A stretch of 39,209 nucleotides of DNA from an uncultured Georgenia sp. (GCF_937958535.1 NZ_CALGNQ010000253.1:1-39209); one strand, 5' to 3'; numbered from the stretch's first letter, positions 30,509-39,173 are shown. The notes: generated from the letters alone by a model not told the origin. Translations and numbers: made by a program.

Positions 30509-31279
30509 ATGACGACGTCGCCCGTGCCGGAGCGGCCGGCGGAGGTCTACCGCCCCCGGGTCCACCTGGACCGCACCAGCCCCGTCCCGCTCTACCACCA
30601 GATCGCGTCGGTGCTGCAGGAGGCCATCGTCTCCGGGGAGATCGCCGCGCACACCCGGATCGAGAACGAGCTGGCGATGGCCGACCGGCTGCGGGTGTCC
30701 CGGCCCACCGCCCGCCGCGCGCTGCAGGAGCTGGTGGACAAGGGGATGCTCGTGCGCAAGCGCGGCGTGGGCACCGAGGTGGCGCCGGAGATCATCCGTC
30801 GCGCTGTCGAGCTGACCAGCCTGCACGACGACCTCGCCGCCGCCGGCCGCCGCCCGCGCACCGAGGTCCTCGACTACGAGGTACGCCCGGCCGACGCGGA
30901 GGCGGCCCGCCGGCTCCAGCTCGACGTCGGGCAGGAGGTGGTCCACGTGCGGCGGCTGCGGTACGCCGACGACGAGCCGCTGGCCCTGATGACCAACGTC
31001 ATCCGGGCCGACCTCGCGCCCTCGCGACAGGACCTGGAGGCCGACGGCCTCTACGCCTCCCTGCGTGCCCGCGGCGTTCGGCTGCGCCTGGCGCACCAGA
31101 CCATCGGGGCCCGCCAGGCCACCGCCGCCGAGTCACGGATCCTTCACGAGCCGGCCCGTGCCGCGGTGCTCACCATGGAGCGTGTCGCCATCGCGGACAC
31201 CGACACCATCGTCGAGCTCGGCACCCACATCTACCGCGCCTCGCGCTACACCTTCCAGACCACGCTCGTCGCCCACTGA
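30509..31279 (+). CDS. GntR-family regulator with UTRA domain, probable inositol regulator
   Basis: 256 aa. The N-terminal winged helix (about 22-85) reads VPLYHQIASVLQEAIVSGEI, ENELAMADRLRVSRPTARRALQELVDKGMLVRKRGVGTEV. A UTRA effector domain follows (about 105-250: VLDYEVRPADAEAARRLQL, VVHVRRLRYADDEPLALMTNVI, LTMERVAIADTDTIVELGTHIYRASRYTF). HutC-subfamily regulators bind sugars or amino acids through UTRA. It is divergent from iolC; GAGGAG at 30500-30505 sets the start. The three TTTGTC-N2-GACAAA sites at its own and both catabolic promoters make it the likely repressor. Functional analogue of corynebacterial IolR; identity not certain. Confidence 0.9.
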   Translation: MTTSPVPERPAEVYRPRVHLDRTSPVPLYHQIASVLQEAIVSGEIAAHTRIENELAMADRLRVSRPTARRALQELVDKGMLVRKRGVGTEVAPEIIRRAVELTSLHDDLAAAGRRPRTEVLDYEVRPADAEAARRLQLDVGQEVVHVRRLRYADDEPLALMTNVIRADLAPSRQDLEADGLYASLRARGVRLRLAHQTIGARQATAAESRILHEPARAAVLTMERVAIADTDTIVELGTHIYRASRYTFQTTLVAH

Positions 31280-31329
31280 GCGGTCGTCGCGGCGCGGTCC
31301 CAGCGACGCGGTCCCGGCAGCACGCCCCC

Positions 31330-31358
31330 GGCGGCACGACCGGACCGGCCGCGCCGCC
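31330..31358 (-). terminator. Terminator hairpin after the anchored PIG-L gene
   Basis: Arms GGCGGCACGACCGG and CCGGCCGCGCCGCC around a single central base. The two mismatches become G-U wobbles in the minus-strand RNA, giving a near-continuous stem. It begins 8 nt past the PIG-L stop in the 86-nt spacer between convergent genes, so it may serve both. Short GCGGTCCC direct repeats lie beside it. Confidence 0.65.
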
Positions 31359-31365
31359 GCGGATG

Positions 31366-34300
31366 TCACCTGCGCCGCAGCCGCCGGACCCCGAGGGTCG
31401 TCGCGCCGCCGACCAGCGCCAGGGCGAGCGCCACGAGCAGCACCGTCGTGACGTCCGCACCGGTGGTGGGCAGCCCGCCCCCGCCGGAGGCCGGGGGCGT
31501 GGTCGCCCCGTCGGTCGGGGCGGGGTCGGTGGGCGTGTCCGTCGGGCCCGGGCCGGTCGGCTCCCCCGTCGGCTCCTCGGTGGGCTCCCCGGTCGGTTCC
31601 TCGGTGGGCTCCTCGGTGGGCACCTCGCCCTCGACGACGGCGAAGTGCCAGGCGTTCACCCCGCCGGTCTCGGCGGACTCCCACGAGACGAGGATCGCCC
31701 CGTCGGTGCGCAGCGGCTCCAGGGCGGCGGCGTCGAGCTCCATCGTCACCGTGCTGCTGCCCGGCTCGACGTCCGCCACCACGCTGCCGAGCAGCCGCCC
31801 GCCCATGTCCGGTGCCCACGGCGCGGCGGCGACGTCCTCGGGAGAGCAGGTGGAGAAGCCGAGCTCGTCGCCCGGGCAGCTGGAGACCCACACCGGGACC
31901 ATCGCCGGGTCGCCGGTCCACGCGAAGGCGCGGACCGTGCCGGGCTCCTGCGCGGCGAGGGAGAGCGTCACCGAGGGGTTGGCGATCTCGACGTCGGTGA
32001 CGTCGAGCGCCCGGCCGGCCGGCAGCCCGGCGATGGTCACCCCGCGCGTCGCGGACTGGTAGATCGTCTGCGGTGACTCGACACCGCGCAGGGCGGTGTC
32101 CGGGATGGTCGGCTCCCGTGGCTCCGTGGGCCGGTCGGCGGGCGGCTGGTAGCCCTCGAGGTAGGCGTGTCCCCACCGGTAGGGCTCGGACTGCTGGCTG
32201 CCGAACGGTGACCATGCGTTGCGGGTGTCGCCGATGAAGTCCTGGTTGTCGGAGTCGTACGGCGTGATGTTGAGCCCGAGGTAGGTCGGGTCGACCGCGG
32301 TCTCCCCCGGCACCCCGGTGGGGGCGGCGCTCGGGGCGCTGACCGCCGCCGGGAGGTTGGCCAGCGGGATCTTCACCTCGACCGTCCACCGGCCGCCCTC
32401 GTAGCTGCCGTCCTCCGTCCGGGTCGCCGCGACGGCGACCTCCTGGCCGGGTGAGTTCGGCCCGTCCTCGACCGTGTCGGCCAGCGGACCGGAGGAGAAG
32501 CCCTGGTGATTGTCCGCGTCGCGGCTCCAGCACGGACCGTCCGGCCCCTGCCCGGCGGTGCCCTCCGGGTCGTCGGTGAAGGGCATGATCCCGCTCTTGA
32601 AGGTCGTCGAGGTGTCCCGGGACGTGGCCTGCGGGTCGAGGAGCACCTCGACCGAGTCGACGAGCCAATGGCCGAAGCAGCGCTCCGGTGTGGCGGCCGC
32701 GCTCGCGACGTCGTCGACCACCTCGGCGACGACGTAGAGCGCGTCGTCGTGCCAGGCGAGGCGGGCGGTGCTGCCGGCGCCGCAGTCGGTGCCGTCCGGG
32801 GCGCACTCCTGCCCCTCCCAGCGGCGGCCGATGTCGATCGGGTCGCCGTACCCGTCGTCGGCCACGCCGTCGACGGCGGGTGCCTGTTCGGCCTGCGGGA
32901 CGACGGTGGTCGGCACGACGTACGTGCGCAGCGTCTCGCTGCTCTGCGGTCCGTCGGTCACGGTGGTGACCACCGGGATCTCGGCGACGTAGCCGCCGGG
33001 GTCGCCGGGGTCGGTGTGGGTCAGCACGAGCTCCACCCGGGTCTGCCCGCCCGGGGCGAGGTCGGTGAACGCCACGGGGTCGGAGGCGGCGAAGCCCTCG
33101 CCGACGTCGAGCCGGACCTCGCCGTCGGCCGGCAGCGCCGTGCGGTTGGTGACGACCACGGGCACGGTCACCGACTCCCCGGCACCGATCTGCGTCTCGG
33201 CGGCGGAGCGGCCGGCGACGAAGGTGTACTCCTCGGCCCACTCGTCGTAGGCCGCGTAGTTGCCCCAGCGCTCGAACCGCCCCTCGACCCCGGCGATGAC
33301 GTCGACGCGGGTGTCGTTGTAGGCCGTGACCTCGCCGTTGTCGAAGTGCGCGGCCAGGCGGTAGCGGCCGAAGGCGGTGTCCTCACCAGGGGTGACGGTG
33401 AAGGTGACGCTCGCCTCGTCCTCGGCGGTGACCGGCCCGAGCTGCTGCGGCTCGGAGACCGTCCACCCCTCGGGGACCTCGAGCGTGACCTCGCCGGCGG
33501 CGACGGTGGCGCCGCCGGACCGGCTCGCCACGGTGACCTCGAAGGGCTCGCCGGGGGCCTGGAACCAGGCGTCCGGGGTGATGGTGTACGTGCTGCCCAG
33601 CGGCATACCGCCCGGGTCCGGGAGCACCGTGCCGAAGAGGATGGCGTCGTCGCGGGCGTTGGCCTCCGTGCCGTTCGGCTGGAACGGGACGAGAGAGTGG
33701 GCGATGCCGTAGCGCAGGCACTGCGGCTCCCACACGTCCACCTGCTTGACGCGGGCCTGGGTCGGGTGGGCGCGGTTGCCCTCGCGCCCCACGTGCGCCC
33801 AGGTCATCGGCGTTCCCGGCTCCTGGCCCTGGATGTTGCCGGGCAGCCACTCGTACGGGGAGTCGTAGCCGCTCCACGTGCCGACGACGGTGAACGGGTT
33901 CGTCGGGGCGGGGACGAAGCCGGTGTTGCACTGCGGGCCGTCGGTGCCGCCCTCCCCCTGGGTGCTCGCCCCGGAGGTGATGACCTTGACCTGCCAGACG
34001 TCGACGGCGTCGGGTCCGGTGAGCTGCTCGGGGTACATCGTCGGGTCGGCGGCGGCCGCGGCGGCCTCCCAGATGAGCCGCCCCGCGGTCTGGTGGTGCC
34101 CGTGGCCGGCGGGTGCCGGGGAGAAGCCGATGAGCACCTCGGGCCGGGTCTGGCGGATGACGTGGACCACCTGGCGTTTGATGTCCTGGTCGCCCCACAC
34201 CTCGGCGGTGAGCGCGGCGCTGGTGTTGTAGAAGAAGTCGACGGCGTCGATGTTGTAGATGTCGACGGTGCCGGAGCGGTAGTGCGAGGCGCGGTCCTCG

Positions 34301-34614
34301 TTCTCCCGGCGCAGCCCGAGCGCCGGCCCGGACTCGTTGCCCACCGAGTTGGAGCCGCCCTCGCCGCGGGTGAGCATGATGAGCCCGCAGCGCACGCCGT
34401 AGCGGTCGTGCCACACGCCGCACGGGGTGGTGAACCCGGCGTCGTCGTCCGGGTGGGCCCACATGCCCATGACGTCGATCTTCGTCGGGTCGACCTCGGT
34501 CGCGACGCTCGGTTCGGCGACCGTCAGCGGCGGGTCGTCGGCACCGGACGCCGCCGGGACGAGGGCGGCGACCCCGAGCGCTGCGAGCGCGGCCGCGGCG
34601 ACAGCTCGTTTCAT
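31366..34614 (-). CDS. Secreted, sortase-anchored multidomain PIG-L deacetylase
   Basis: 1082 aa. Signal peptide at 1-24 (MKRA... ASGA). The PIG-L domain (about 46-330) has WAHPDDDAGF (His54, Asp56, Asp57) and GHGHHQTAGRL (His171-174) for zinc. Next come NEW3/Ig-like beta domains (about 385-620), including a VTVPVVVTNRTALPADGEVRL segment. A CBM9-like/DOMON-type carbohydrate-binding domain follows (about 630-860: PAVDGVADDGYGDPIDIG, LAWHDDALYVVAEVVDD, VDSVEVLLDP, WTVEVKIPLANL). A further beta domain and a Pro/Thr/Glu stalk (repeats of PTEEPTGEP) lead to LPTTG (1048-1052), a hydrophobic helix and RRLRRR, a complete sortase signal. It should de-N-acetylate an amino-sugar glycan at the cell wall. 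The start ATG at 34614 fits the signal peptide. Confidence 0.9.
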   Translation of the reverse strand: MKRAVAAAALAALGVAALVPAASGADDPPLTVAEPSVATEVDPTKIDVMGMWAHPDDDAGFTTPCGVWHDRYGVRCGLIMLTRGEGGSNSVGNESGPALGLRRENEDRASHYRSGTVDIYNIDAVDFFYNTSAALTAEVWGDQDIKRQVVHVIRQTRPEVLIGFSPAPAGHGHHQTAGRLIWEAAAAAADPTMYPEQLTGPDAVDVWQVKVITSGASTQGEGGTDGPQCNTGFVPAPTNPFTVVGTWSGYDSPYEWLPGNIQGQEPGTPMTWAHVGREGNRAHPTQARVKQVDVWEPQCLRYGIAHSLVPFQPNGTEANARDDAILFGTVLPDPGGMPLGSTYTITPDAWFQAPGEPFEVTVASRSGGATVAAGEVTLEVPEGWTVSEPQQLGPVTAEDEASVTFTVTPGEDTAFGRYRLAAHFDNGEVTAYNDTRVDVIAGVEGRFERWGNYAAYDEWAEEYTFVAGRSAAETQIGAGESVTVPVVVTNRTALPADGEVRLDVGEGFAASDPVAFTDLAPGGQTRVELVLTHTDPGDPGGYVAEIPVVTTVTDGPQSSETLRTYVVPTTVVPQAEQAPAVDGVADDGYGDPIDIGRRWEGQECAPDGTDCGAGSTARLAWHDDALYVVAEVVDDVASAAATPERCFGHWLVDSVEVLLDPQATSRDTSTTFKSGIMPFTDDPEGTAGQGPDGPCWSRDADNHQGFSSGPLADTVEDGPNSPGQEVAVAATRTEDGSYEGGRWTVEVKIPLANLPAAVSAPSAAPTGVPGETAVDPTYLGLNITPYDSDNQDFIGDTRNAWSPFGSQQSEPYRWGHAYLEGYQPPADRPTEPREPTIPDTALRGVESPQTIYQSATRGVTIAGLPAGRALDVTDVEIANPSVTLSLAAQEPGTVRAFAWTGDPAMVPVWVSSCPGDELGFSTCSPEDVAAAPWAPDMGGRLLGSVVADVEPGSSTVTMELDAAALEPLRTDGAILVSWESAETGGVNAWHFAVVEGEVPTEEPTEEPTGEPTEEPTGEPTGPGPTDTPTDPAPTDGATTPPASGGGGLPTTGADVTTVLLVALALALVGGATTLGVRRLRRR

Positions 34615-34631
34615 CTCTACCCCCTGGTCGG

Positions 34632-34649
34632 ACAGACGGCCTCGTCTGT
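34632..34649. promoter_or_regulatory. Palindrome upstream of the anchored PIG-L gene
   Basis: ACAGACG-GCCT-CGTCTGT, a perfect 7-bp inverted repeat with a 4-nt spacer, 17 nt before the PIG-L start codon. It could be an operator or a leader hairpin just ahead of the Shine-Dalgarno. Unlike the TTTGTC-N2-GACAAA sites, so a different regulator is expected. Confidence 0.5.
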
Positions 34650-34736
34650 ACGCGTCGCCCTGCGCTGGGCGCGATGCCGACGAACGTAGCGAGGCGGGCC
34701 CGCAGGCGCAAGCAGGACGGGCGGCTCGGAGCACCT

Positions 34737-34895
34737 CGCCCAGCCGACTTGGGCCGCCTCACGCGGGCCGCTCAGGCCGCCTCGCCCGGCAGCTCGGGCC
34801 ATCTCGCCCAGCCGGCTCAGGCCGCCTCGCCCGGCCCGCCCAGGCCACCTCGCCCTGACGACTCGGGCCGCCTCGCCCGGCAGCTCGGACCGGCT
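34737..34895. repeat. Seven-copy 22/23-bp tandem repeat
   Basis: Units at 34737-34759, 34760-34782, 34783-34804, 34805-34827, 34828-34850, 34851-34873 and 34874-34895. Nearly every unit begins CGCCC and ends GGCCGCCT or a close variant, with a variable CTCGG/CTCAG block in between. Several can fold as GCCCG...CGGGC hairpins. The array ends 12 nt from the stop of the ABC permease and fills half of the 293-nt spacer to the PIG-L gene. The remainder holds only the palindrome at 34632. No gene is seen. Confidence 0.85.
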
Positions 34896-34907
34896 CGGCC
34901 GGCCCCG

Positions 34908-35726
34908 TCAGTCCTTGACGGCGCCCTCGAGCATCCCGCGGATGAAGTGGCGCTGGAGGAAGAGGTACAGGACGACGGTCGGCAGCGCGACGAGGATCGC
35001 CCCCGCGGCGAGGAGGACGGTGCCCTGGGTGTACTGCCCCCGGAAGAGCGCCAGGCCCAGCGGCGCGGTGCGCAGCTCCTGGTTCGGTGACATGACGAGC
35101 GGGATGAGGAACTCGTTCCACGTCCACATGAAGGTGAGCAGGAGCAGCGTGACGATGGCCGGGCGGGCCACCGGGAGCAGCACCTGCCACAGCACCCGGT
35201 GGTGGCCCGCGCCGTCGAGCCGCGCGGCCTCGATGATCGAGCGGTTGGCCCCGCGGAAGTACGCCCGCATCCAGAAGGTCCCGAACGCCACGGACTGGGC
35301 CACCTGGGGCAGGGCGATGCCCCACACCGTGTTCGTCAGGCCCACGGCCTGGAAGTCGAAGAAGAGCGGGACGACGATGGCCTCGGTGGGCACCATGATG
35401 CCGACGAGGAAGACGTAGAAGAGCACCTGCGCGCCGGGGAAGGTGAAGGCGCCGAACGCGTAGCCGGCCATGATCGACAGCACGGCCGCGCTCGTCACGA
35501 CGATGACGGCGACGACGACGGAGGTGGCCAGGTACTCCCCGAAGCGGCCCTGCTCCCACGCCCGGCCGAAGTTCTCCCAGTGGAGCAGGCGGCCGGTGGC
35601 GGCGTCCTGCGGGGTCTCCGGCGACAGGGCGGTGCCGAGGATGGTGAGGATCGGGCCGAGCGCGAAGGCGGCGAAGACGATGAGGATGAGGTAGTTGCCC
35701 ACCCGCTCCCCGGTGGAGACTCTCAT
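34908..35726 (-). CDS. Carbohydrate ABC transporter permease (MalG-like, CUT1)
   Basis: 272 aa, six transmembrane helices. The cytoplasmic EAA loop reads SIIEAARLDGAGHHRVLWQVLLPVARPAI, contacting the ATPase. FMWTWNEFLIPLV and the C-terminal QRHFIRGMLEGAVKD ending are standard for MalG-type subunits. Pairs with the MalF-like permease, overlapping it by ATGA. No ATPase gene lies in the operon; many actinomycete CUT1 importers share a MsiK-type ATPase encoded elsewhere. Confidence 0.95.
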   Translation of the reverse strand: MRVSTGERVGNYLILIVFAAFALGPILTILGTALSPETPQDAATGRLLHWENFGRAWEQGRFGEYLATSVVVAVIVVTSAAVLSIMAGYAFGAFTFPGAQVLFYVFLVGIMVPTEAIVVPLFFDFQAVGLTNTVWGIALPQVAQSVAFGTFWMRAYFRGANRSIIEAARLDGAGHHRVLWQVLLPVARPAIVTLLLLTFMWTWNEFLIPLVMSPNQELRTAPLGLALFRGQYTQGTVLLAAGAILVALPTVVLYLFLQRHFIRGMLEGAVKD

Positions 35727-36649
35727 CGCTCCCGCTCCCCGATGAGGTTGACCGCGAGGTTGATGAGGAAGATGAGGGCGGTGAGGACGATCGCGACGGC
35801 AGCCGCCGACCCGACGTCGCCCTCCATGAAGGCACGCCGGTAGACGACGTAGCTGGGCACCGTCGTCGACGTCCCGGGGCCGCCGGAGGTGGTGACGTAG
35901 ACGAGGTCGAAGGTCTTGAGCGCGGCGATGATGGTCAGCGTCAGCGACACGACGATCTCGGCGCGCACGGCGGGCACGGAGATGGCGAAGAAGGAGCGCA
36001 CCGCGCCGGCGCCGTCGAGCGTGGCGGCCTCGTAGAGGTCGTTGGGGATGCGGGCCATGCCGGCCATGAGGAGCACGGTGACCAGGCCGGTGCACACCCA
36101 GGTGCCGACGAAGCCGACGGCGGGCAGGGTCCAGGTGAAGTCGCCGAGCCAGGCACGGGTGAGCGCGCCGAGCCCGATCGCCTCCAGGGCGGTGTTGAGG
36201 GTGCCGTCGGGGGCGTAGATCTGCCGCCAGGCGACGGCGACGACGACCATGGCGACGACCTGCGGCAGGAAGACGACGGTGCGGAAGAACGGCAGGCCGC
36301 GCACCCGGCCGCGGACGAGGACGGCGGAGAGCACCAGCCCGATCGCCACCGGCAGGACGGCGAAGAAGAAGATGAGCACGAGGGCGTGCCAGAACGCCTC
36401 CCGCAACCGGGGGTCGGTGACGACGTCGACGTAGTTCTCCAGGCCGACGAAGGTGGCCAGCGTCAGCCCGTCCCAGTCGTACAGGGAGATCTGTGCGGCC
36501 CGGCCGAGCGGGTAGAGCAGGAACGTGGCGTAGACGACGAATGCGGGGGCGAGGAAGAGGTACGGGGTCAGGCCGAAGAGGCCCAGCCGCCGCGGGCGGC
36601 CCGGTCGGGCCGCCCGCGCGGTGGGTGTGGTCCGCTCCCGGGTGCTCAC
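35723..36649 (-). CDS. Carbohydrate ABC transporter permease (MalF-like, CUT1)
   Basis: 308 aa from the GTG at 36649, which overlaps the binding-protein stop (GTGA). Six to seven transmembrane helices: LTPYLFLAPAFVVYATFLLYPLG at the N-terminus, FFRTVVFLPQVVAMVVVAVAW, and EAA loop DLYEAATLDGAGAVRSFFAISVPAVR. TSGGPGTSTTVPSYVVYRRAF near the C-terminus is typical of sugar permeases of the UgpA/MalF group. It forms a heterodimer with the MalG-like subunit. Confidence 0.95.
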   Translation of the reverse strand: MSTRERTTPTARAARPGRPRRLGLFGLTPYLFLAPAFVVYATFLLYPLGRAAQISLYDWDGLTLATFVGLENYVDVVTDPRLREAFWHALVLIFFFAVLPVAIGLVLSAVLVRGRVRGLPFFRTVVFLPQVVAMVVVAVAWRQIYAPDGTLNTALEAIGLGALTRAWLGDFTWTLPAVGFVGTWVCTGLVTVLLMAGMARIPNDLYEAATLDGAGAVRSFFAISVPAVRAEIVVSLTLTIIAALKTFDLVYVTTSGGPGTSTTVPSYVVYRRAFMEGDVGSAAAVAIVLTALIFLINLAVNLIGERER

Positions 36650-38028
36650 TGCGTGGAGGCGACGAACTCGCTGTAGTCGGCCTCGAGCGCGGCGAGCAGC
36701 CCGTCGACGTCGAGCTGTCCGCCGAGGAAGGACTGCAGGCTCTGGCCGAGGGTGTCGCTCATCGTCGGGGTGGCCCAGTCGAGGTAGGGCACGAGGGCGC
36801 CCTCCTCGGTGACCTCGCTGTAGGCGGCGTAGATGTCGGCCTGCAGCCCGCCGTCGGGCATGTGCTCGGACGTCTCGACCACGGGCATGTTGCCGGTCTC
36901 GGCGAGGACGGCCATCGCCTCCTCGCTCGTGATGAAGTCGATGTACGCCGCGCCGACGTCGGGGACGTCCGAGGACGCCGTGACCGCGAACGGGATGCCG
37001 GTGCCACCGGTGGTGACCCTGGGGCCGCCGGCCTCGACGGGCGGTGGGGCGAAGAAGCCGGCGTCCTCACCCATCGCGGCCTCGATGTCCGGGCCGAGCC
37101 AGGAGCCGGCCATGAGGTAGACACCCTCGCCCTCGGTGAAGGACTGCCACACGGCGTCGTAGTCGGCGCCGTTGAAGCCGTCGTTGAAGTAGCCCGCCTC
37201 GACCCACGCCGCGAGCTCCTCCGCGGCGGCCCGGTTCTCGTCGGTCTCCCAGCTGGCGCCGGCGTTGCCGAAGCCCAGCGCCCGGATCTCGTCCGGGTCG
37301 ACGTGCGCGCCCTGGACCGGGCCGAAGACGTGCGCGGCCGGCCACTGGTCGAGGTTGCCCAGGAGCAGCGGGGTCTGGCCCGCCTCGCGGATGGTGGCCA
37401 GCTGCTCACCGAACTCGGCCCAGGTCTGCGGCACCTCCAGGCCGAGCTCCTCGAGCCTGGACTTGGAGTAGTACACGCCCACGACCTCACCGACCTGCGG
37501 GAGGCCCCAGATGGAACCCTCGCCGAAGGTGACGCCGTCCGCGGAGTAGCGGGTGTTCTGCAGCACGGAGTCGGAGAAGCGGTCGGTCCAGCCGTAGGCC
37601 TCGGCGTAGTCGTCGAGGTTGCGCAGCTGGCCGGCTGCGACGTACTGGCCCATCTGGGAGCGCGAGTTGTTCACCTGGGTGACGTCGGGGGCGTCGTCGC
37701 CGGTGAGCGCCAGCCGCAGGGTGGTGGTGAGGTCGTCGTTGGACATGGTGTTGCGCTCGATGGTGACGTTCGGGTAGCGCTCCATGAAGGCGGCGTTGAG
37801 CTGCTCCATCTGCTCGTTCTGCCCGCCGCGCACCTCCTGGTCCCACACGACGAGGGTGACGTCGCCGAGCTCGGAGATGTCGGTGCTGACCTCCTCGGCG
37901 GTCTCGCCGCCGGTGGTCGCCGGCTCGTCCGGGCTGTCCCCGCCGCCGCTGCCGGGGGTGCAGGCGGCGAGCGCCAGCAGCGCCACCGCGGCGGTGACGA
38001 CGGTCCGGCGGATCCGTGGTCGGCTCAT
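36646..38028 (-). CDS. Extracellular sugar-binding lipoprotein (CUT1 ABC importer)
   Basis: 460 aa, SBP_bac_1 family. Signal peptide with lipobox LAAC (Cys23), then a Gly/Ser/Thr/Glu-rich linker. Typical segments are VTLVVWDQEVRGGQNEQMEQLNAAFMERYPNVTIE, GLPQVGEVVGVYYSKSRLEELGLEVPQTWAEF, FTEGEGVYLMAGSWLGPDIEAAMG, and SDTLGQSLQSFLGGQLDVDGLLAALEADY at the C-terminus. The ligand is not predictable beyond an oligosaccharide or sugar. The ATG at 38028 has AGGAG 7 nt upstream. The pfkB gene lies 56 nt upstream on the same strand. Confidence 0.94.
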   Translation of the reverse strand: MSRPRIRRTVVTAAVALLALAACTPGSGGGDSPDEPATTGGETAEEVSTDISELGDVTLVVWDQEVRGGQNEQMEQLNAAFMERYPNVTIERNTMSNDDLTTTLRLALTGDDAPDVTQVNNSRSQMGQYVAAGQLRNLDDYAEAYGWTDRFSDSVLQNTRYSADGVTFGEGSIWGLPQVGEVVGVYYSKSRLEELGLEVPQTWAEFGEQLATIREAGQTPLLLGNLDQWPAAHVFGPVQGAHVDPDEIRALGFGNAGASWETDENRAAAEELAAWVEAGYFNDGFNGADYDAVWQSFTEGEGVYLMAGSWLGPDIEAAMGEDAGFFAPPPVEAGGPRVTTGGTGIPFAVTASSDVPDVGAAYIDFITSEEAMAVLAETGNMPVVETSEHMPDGGLQADIYAAYSEVTEEGALVPYLDWATPTMSDTLGQSLQSFLGGQLDVDGLLAALEADYSEFVASTQ

Positions 38029-38049
38029 GATCGTTCTCCTTGGTCGTCG

Positions 38050-38064
38050 GGCGGTGGGGCCGCC
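38050..38064 (-). terminator. Small hairpin between pfkB-like gene and binding-protein gene
   Basis: GGCGG-TGGGG-CCGCC, a 5-bp stem in the 56-nt spacer. Within operons such hairpins often set unequal transcript levels by partial termination or mRNA protection, giving more binding protein than kinase. No direct support beyond position. Confidence 0.35.
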
Positions 38065-38084
38065 GTCGGTGTGTGGTTCATAAG

Positions 38085-39173
38085 TTAGAGGTCGGACTCG
38101 AGGGCGAAGGTCGCCTCGGCGCGGCGGGTGACCCGGCCGGGACGGGCGGGCAGGACGTCCGGGAGGAACCGGTAGTGCTCGTGCAGCTCGGCGGCGGCCG
38201 GGTCGCCGGCTCCGTGGGCGGCGTCGAGGGTGCCCCACCAGTCGTGCAGGTCGCCGATGCCGGGGGCGGCGAGAGAGCCGCCGAAGCCCTGCACGGTGAG
38301 GCCGGAGCACAGGGCGGCGAAGCGCAGGCGCCGCTCCAGCGGCCAGCCCGACAGCGTGCCGCGGACGAAGGCGGCGAGGAACACGTCGCCGGCGCCGGTC
38401 GGGTCGATCGCCTCGACGTCGAGCGCGGGGACGTGGCACTCCTCGCCGGTGGCGGCGTCGACCGCCAGCGCGCCCTCGGCGCCCAGCGTGACGACGACGA
38501 GGGGGACGCGTTCGGCCAGCGCACGGGCGGCGGCCCGCGGGGAGTCGGTGCCGGTGTAGGCGGTGGCCTCCGCGGCGTTGGGCAGGAAGGCGTAGCAGTC
38601 GTCCAGGGCGTCCAGCCGGGCCGGGTCCCAGCGCTCGGAGGGGTCCCAGCCGACGTCGGCGAAGACGAGCGCCCCGGCCGCGGCTGCGGCGCGCCACCAG
38701 CGCTCCTCCGCGCGTGTGTCGTCGAGGTCGATGATGACGGCGCGGGTGGTGGGCGGCTCTCCGATGAGCTCGTCGTACCCCACCGGCAGCGGGTGGCCGT
38801 GGGTGACCATCGCCCGGTCGCCGTCGTAGGCCATCGAGACGGTGACGGAGGTGTGGAGGGAGGGGACGCGCACGGAACGGGACAGGTCGATCGCCTCGTC
38901 GGCGAGGATGTCCCAGCACCAGCGTCCGTAGACGTCGCCCCCGAAGCCGGTGGCCAGGCCGGTGGCCAGCCCCAGGCGGCTGGTGGCGACGGCGAGGTTG
39001 GCGATGCCGCCGGGCAGCGAGCCCATTCCGCTGGCCCACACCTCGGTGCCGGGGCGCGGGCCGGTGGGCATGCCGGAGAAGACGATGTCGAGGAACAGCG
39101 GCCCGGAGAGGAAGACGTCGAGGACGCTCCCCTCGGGTGCCTCCTGCGGCGTCCTCACCTGCTCCTCGGTCAC
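38085..39173 (-). CDS. PfkB-family carbohydrate kinase
   Basis: 362 aa, ribokinase fold. GSLPGGIANLAVATSRLGLATGLATGFGGDVYG (signature 1 region) and AIDPTGAGDVFLAAFVRGTLSGWPLE (signature 2; catalytic Asp in GAGD) are complete. The sequence between them is not close to IolC, FruK or RbsK, so the sugar is undetermined. A C-terminal extension of about 60 residues after the core is unusual. The GTG start at 39173 has GGGGAG 6 nt upstream. It heads the ABC importer genes and probably phosphorylates the imported sugar or a product of it. The remaining 36 nt to the window end show nothing. Confidence 0.88.
   Translation of the reverse strand: MTEEQVRTPQEAPEGSVLDVFLSGPLFLDIVFSGMPTGPRPGTEVWASGMGSLPGGIANLAVATSRLGLATGLATGFGGDVYGRWCWDILADEAIDLSRSVRVPSLHTSVTVSMAYDGDRAMVTHGHPLPVGYDELIGEPPTTRAVIIDLDDTRAEERWWRAAAAAGALVFADVGWDPSERWDPARLDALDDCYAFLPNAAEATAYTGTDSPRAAARALAERVPLVVVTLGAEGALAVDAATGEECHVPALDVEAIDPTGAGDVFLAAFVRGTLSGWPLERRLRFAALCSGLTVQGFGGSLAAPGIGDLHDWWGTLDAAHGAGDPAAAELHEHYRFLPDVLPARPGRVTRRAEATFALESDL

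Noticed and set aside
34737..34895. CRISPR array
   Set aside because: Units are directly adjacent without unique spacers and no cas genes are present.
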